From the NCBI GenBank assembly GCA_903823545.1, contig CAIJTL010001142.1, positions 1-7,637 on the forward strand: a stretch of DNA of 7,637 nt. The letters run 5' to 3'. A model generated the notes under the pieces. That model searched no databases, was not told the origin of the DNA, and was given only the letters and a program-made list of their open reading frames with translations. A program made the translations under genes and the position numbers. Shown here piece after piece: positions 5,216 to 7,637 of this stretch (positions are counted from its first letter, which is position 1; each line of letters starts with the position of its first letter). This DNA is from an uncultured Planctomycetaceae bacterium (GTDB taxonomy: Bacteria > Planctomycetota > Planctomycetia > Planctomycetales > Planctomycetaceae).

Positions 5216-6511
5216 TTAATTCTGTTTTGGGCTCAGTCGCAGCGTGTCACCCTCTGCAGTGACGTCCAACCCCAGTGGTTCGAGCAATTGGCGGAAGATC
5301 GCTTCGGTGGTCATTCCCTTCACTTCGATATCCACTTTGCGATCAAGCGAGATATTGGCCGCTTCTAACTGCTTACGGTCATAATCGAACCGCACCCCAG
5401 TCCCTTCGAAGGTCTTCATGACTTCCAGCAACGGGGCGTTCTTCACGGTCAACGCTTGTTTGCGAGTCAGTGGCGATGGTTCAGGCTTATCAGATTTAAC
5501 GGATGACTTTTTTGACGGTGGCTTTGCCAAGCTACCTGACCGTGGCTCTTTCAAGAACTGCGCGATCACCAGATGTTGTTCAGCGAACGCGCGAACCACG
5601 ATTTTCGATTCCAATTGCTCGATCATCGCTTTCGGAAATCTCTCTCTTAGGTCACGAGCGAGCTTATCAGACTGAGCTACCGAAACCGGGTAAGTCACTT
5701 CAACGACGGCCTCCTCTTCTTGTAACGGCACAATTCGGATCGCGGCGTGATCAGGAAGAAACTGAAACGTCGAACCAAACTGAATCAACAGCAGCGATAG
5801 GGCCTCGGTCGCGTTGACCTGCGGCAGCGAGTTTCCGGCCCACAGGTCGTGCGGAATTTGATCGAGTTGTTCGATTTCAAATTGATATCGAGTGCCCAAC
5901 TGGTGCAACAATTCGCGTGGCTGATCAAAGTCATTCCAACTCAAAGTTCGCTGATTTTTGAATTTTGCCGAACGCGATTGCCACGGATTCTTGGACTCAT
6001 TCGCCTCTTTGTTGATCGTTGCTGATTTGGTGGCTGCTAACTGGGCGAGTTCTCGAGTGCGAAGTTTGACGAGGAACGGCAATCGATCGGCACTCGGCCT
6101 CGGACCCACATAGACGACATTTCCAACGACCGTCGAGCCAGCGCCCCCGGATTCCGCAACTGCAGTGATCAAGTCCCGCAACGAGATGTTCGCACGTGCC
6201 AGTTTCAACTCTTGAGTGGGATCGATCCGCCGATCAAGAAGAATCGCAATCTTCTTTGTCCTCGATAATTCTTGCAGTGCATTTCGTAGCGAGTCACCCG
6301 ACCAAGTTAGTCCCGCTGGCTGCTCCAGCACCTTCTGAAACGGGGCCCCAATCAAGAACTCTTCAGCGACAGCCTGACTTGAAAACGTGTTGATCCAACA
6401 AAACACGCTGAATCCGAACATGAGCAGACAAACGAAACGGCTCAGAGTTTTGAAACCCCAAAGTGGACACGATGACGAATCCTTCATGCGACGACGAATT
6501 CGAGTCCCCAT
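5216..6511 (-). CDS. Secreted protein of STN-like and NolW-like secretin modules, no barrel
   Basis: The 431-residue protein has a long basic N-region (RIRRRMK) and a hydrophobic segment (about 26-45) ending AVA before EEF, so a signal peptide cleaved near residue 49. I see four modules. An STN-like (secretin/TonB short N-terminal) unit is at about 70-137 (SLRNALQELSRTKKIAILL ... NVVYVGP). A second is at about 196-263. A NolW/secretin-N-like unit is at 268-322 (VTYPVSVAQSDKLARDLRER ... KIVVRAFAEQHL). After a Lys/Pro/Ser-rich linker (about 323-350), a third STN-like unit spans 354-428 (APLLEVMKTFEGTGVRFDYD ... GDTLRLSP). No outer-membrane beta-barrel domain follows. In secretins these modules form the periplasmic rings; here they probably make a periplasmic scaffold or adaptor (inference). 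GAGG 8 bases ahead of the ATG at 6511 supports the start over the ATG at 6487. It converges on the small basic gene and diverges from the DUF1080 gene. Confidence 0.8.
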   Translation of the reverse strand: MGTRIRRRMKDSSSCPLWGFKTLSRFVCLLMFGFSVFCWINTFSSQAVAEEFLIGAPFQKVLEQPAGLTWSGDSLRNALQELSRTKKIAILLDRRIDPTQELKLARANISLRDLITAVAESGGAGSTVVGNVVYVGPRPSADRLPFLVKLRTRELAQLAATKSATINKEANESKNPWQSRSAKFKNQRTLSWNDFDQPRELLHQLGTRYQFEIEQLDQIPHDLWAGNSLPQVNATEALSLLLIQFGSTFQFLPDHAAIRIVPLQEEEAVVEVTYPVSVAQSDKLARDLRERFPKAMIEQLESKIVVRAFAEQHLVIAQFLKEPRSGSLAKPPSKKSSVKSDKPEPSPLTRKQALTVKNAPLLEVMKTFEGTGVRFDYDRKQLEAANISLDRKVDIEVKGMTTEAIFRQLLEPLGLDVTAEGDTLRLSPKQN

Positions 6512-6691
6512 AACCGTAGCCTCTTCACACGCTTCGCAATCAGTAGGCGATCGCTGCTTCCATCAGGCAAAATTGTTAACGGTGCCAGTTTGTAGCACAT
6601 CGCACCAGCAAGAACATGACTGGTTGTTTGCGAACGATTACTCTTCGCCAAGTTGGTAGGTTGAAAAACGCTCCACGAAAGAGAGGCTGCT
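6512..6691. other. Divergent intergenic region, no clear promoter
   Basis: This 180-base spacer separates two divergent secreted-protein genes, so it should hold two promoters. I found the ribosome-binding sites at its ends (GAGG at 6523-6520 for the minus gene, GAGAGG at 6681-6686 for the plus gene). I found no convincing -35/-10 pair on either strand and only weak inverted repeats such as GTGC/GCAC near 6582-6598. Nothing suggests a hidden gene. Confidence 0.4.
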
Positions 6692-7637
6692 ATGCCCGCT
6701 CGTTCCATTTCGGCGTTGCTCATCGTGACGACCATGGCCGTCTCGATCCCGTCAATCCTTCAAGGTTTCGAATCGAAAGAGGCCATCGCGAACAATCCGG
6801 ATTACTTGGTTCAAGGCGAATACACCGGAGAAGTGACCAAACCGGACGGTAAGAAAAAACTTGGCGTCCAAGTCATCGCACTCGGCAAAGGGAAGTTCCA
6901 CGCGGTGTGGCGAAACGGCGGCTTGCCGGGTGACGGTTGGGACAAGAACGACATCGCTCCGCGTGAGGGAGAGATTGTTGCTAGCGTCACCACGTTCAAG
7001 GCGGACGAACAGACCGCAACGATTGAAGACGGAATGATGGTGCTCACGACGGACGGGAAAGTCATCGGCGAATTGAAACGAATCGTTCGTAAGAGCCCCA
7101 CGCTCGGAGCCAAGCCGCCGAAGGGCGCGGTCGTGCTGTTCGATGGCAAAAACGCCGACCAATTTGAGAACGGCCGCATGACGAAAGACGAACTCCTAAT
7201 GCAAGGGGCGACCAGCAAGTTCAAGCATCAGAGCGGCACGCTCCACATCGAGTTTCAGATTCCGTATGGCCCGCTCCTGCCAAGCCGCGGCAACAGCGGC
7301 TGTTATCTGCAAAGCCGCTATGAAGTGCAGATGCTCGATTCGTTCGGGCTGAAGCCTCACAACCACGAGTGCGGCGGCATCCCCTCGATCAAGGAACCGG
7401 ACATCAACATGTCATTCCCGCCTCTATCGTGGCAAACCTACGACGTCGATTTCACGGCCGCTCAATTCGCCAACGGCCAGAAAACGAAGAACGCTCGCAT
7501 GACCGTGCGGCACAACGGAGTCGTCGTCCACGACAACGTCGAACTCTCGCATGCCACTACCTCCTCGCCCCTGCCCGAAGGCCCCGAACCCGGCCCGATC
7601 AACCTGCAAGACCACAACAGCGAAGTCCGCTATCGCA
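6692..7637 (+). CDS. Secreted DUF1080 (3-keto-disaccharide hydrolase family) protein, C-terminal end missing
   Basis: Translation from the ATG at 6692 gives 315 residues open to the window end; probably only some 10-20 residues are missing. A hydrophobic N-terminus (ISALLIVTTMAVSIPSIL, residues 5-22) indicates export. Residues about 36-133 form an extension (YLVQGEYTGEV, then FHAVWRNGGLPGDGWD) that I associate with planctomycete DUF1080 proteins. The DUF1080/PF06439 domain starts at VVLFDGKNADQFE (147-159) and shows the usual blocks: LHIEFQIPYG, RGNSGCYLQSRYEVQMLDS (199-217), ECGGIP, WQTYDVDF (247-254), and INLQDHNSEVRYR at the end. The fold is a concanavalin-like jelly roll, and studied members hydrolyse 3-keto-glycosides; the substrate here is unknown. 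GAGAGG five bases ahead of the ATG is a strong ribosome-binding site. Its codon use is more GC-rich than that of the minus-strand genes. Confidence 0.9.
   Translation, partial: MPARSISALLIVTTMAVSIPSILQGFESKEAIANNPDYLVQGEYTGEVTKPDGKKKLGVQVIALGKGKFHAVWRNGGLPGDGWDKNDIAPREGEIVASVTTFKADEQTATIEDGMMVLTTDGKVIGELKRIVRKSPTLGAKPPKGAVVLFDGKNADQFENGRMTKDELLMQGATSKFKHQSGTLHIEFQIPYGPLLPSRGNSGCYLQSRYEVQMLDSFGLKPHNHECGGIPSIKEPDINMSFPPLSWQTYDVDFTAAQFANGQKTKNARMTVRHNGVVVHDNVELSHATTSSPLPEGPEPGPINLQDHNSEVRYR

Noticed and set aside
5165..5368. A 67-codon plus-strand frame with a signal-peptide-like start (FFTTLTCVVLILFWAQ)
   Set aside because: It begins just after the terminator with no promoter or ribosome-binding site, and most of it is antisense to the end of the STN-module gene.
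472..6553. Eleven copies of the palindrome CGATCG across the window, two within GCGATCGC (3805-3812 and 6547-6554)
   Set aside because: This is more than base composition alone predicts, but CGATC and GATCG are each common here, so the palindrome follows from short-word bias. Copies are spread through genes without phasing; a genome-wide Markov-corrected count would decide.
6484..6735. An 83-codon minus-strand frame over the divergent intergenic region
   Set aside because: It overlaps the start of the STN-module gene, which has its own ribosome-binding site, and the start of the DUF1080 gene; its content is not protein-like.
6752..7224. Two overlapping minus-strand frames of 136-137 codons
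   Set aside because: Both are antisense to the well-supported DUF1080 gene and have no domain similarity I recognise.

Overview
The window looks like chromosomal DNA of a planctomycete (Pirellula/Rhodopirellula type). This rests on the families present: a secreted DUF1570 zincin-like protein, a secreted DUF1080 (3-keto-disaccharide hydrolase) protein with a long N-terminal extension, a very basic 57-residue protein, and a divergent ketosynthase/acyl carrier protein/desaturase-like cluster. Base composition is moderate and gene spacing loose. No tRNA, rRNA, CRISPR array, insertion sequence or phage gene is visible. The genus is inference.

Layout. Positions 1-4634 hold five genes on the minus strand, in transcription order: a YhaM-type 3'-5' exoribonuclease (4634-3663), a secreted DUF1570 HExxH protein (3597-2374), a beta-ketoacyl-ACP synthase (2240-996), an acyl carrier protein (872-615) and the first 193 residues of an FAD-dependent phytoene-desaturase-like oxidoreductase (580-1, running off the window). 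Gaps are 65, 133, 123 and 34 bases, so at least the last three could form a lipid or polyketide-like unit; the first two may be separate or loosely co-transcribed. The 133-base gap carries a hairpin with repeat-like features. The gap between ketosynthase and carrier protein carries three perfect hairpins in a row.

Positions 4635-4917 form a divergent intergenic region. It has a strong hairpin with a T-rich tail reading towards the exoribonuclease gene and a plausible sigma-70-type promoter reading the other way into a small basic protein gene (4918-5091), which ends at a clear intrinsic terminator (5117-5156). Convergent to it is a secreted protein (6511-5216) built from secretin-type periplasmic modules (STN-like and NolW-like) but with no secretin barrel. 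A second divergent intergenic region (6512-6691) separates it from the secreted DUF1080 protein (6692 to the end of the window, lacking only its last residues).

How they may work together: the ketosynthase, carrier protein and FAD enzyme form a coherent acyl-chain building and modifying set, resembling the FabF/ACP/desaturase combinations discussed for unusual planctomycete lipids. The other genes look independent: RNA turnover, envelope proteolysis or binding, envelope scaffolding, and glycan breakdown. The most interesting points are the altered active-site gate of the ketosynthase beside a desaturase-like enzyme, the barrel-less secretin-module protein, the structured intergenic RNAs, and the isolated small basic gene.
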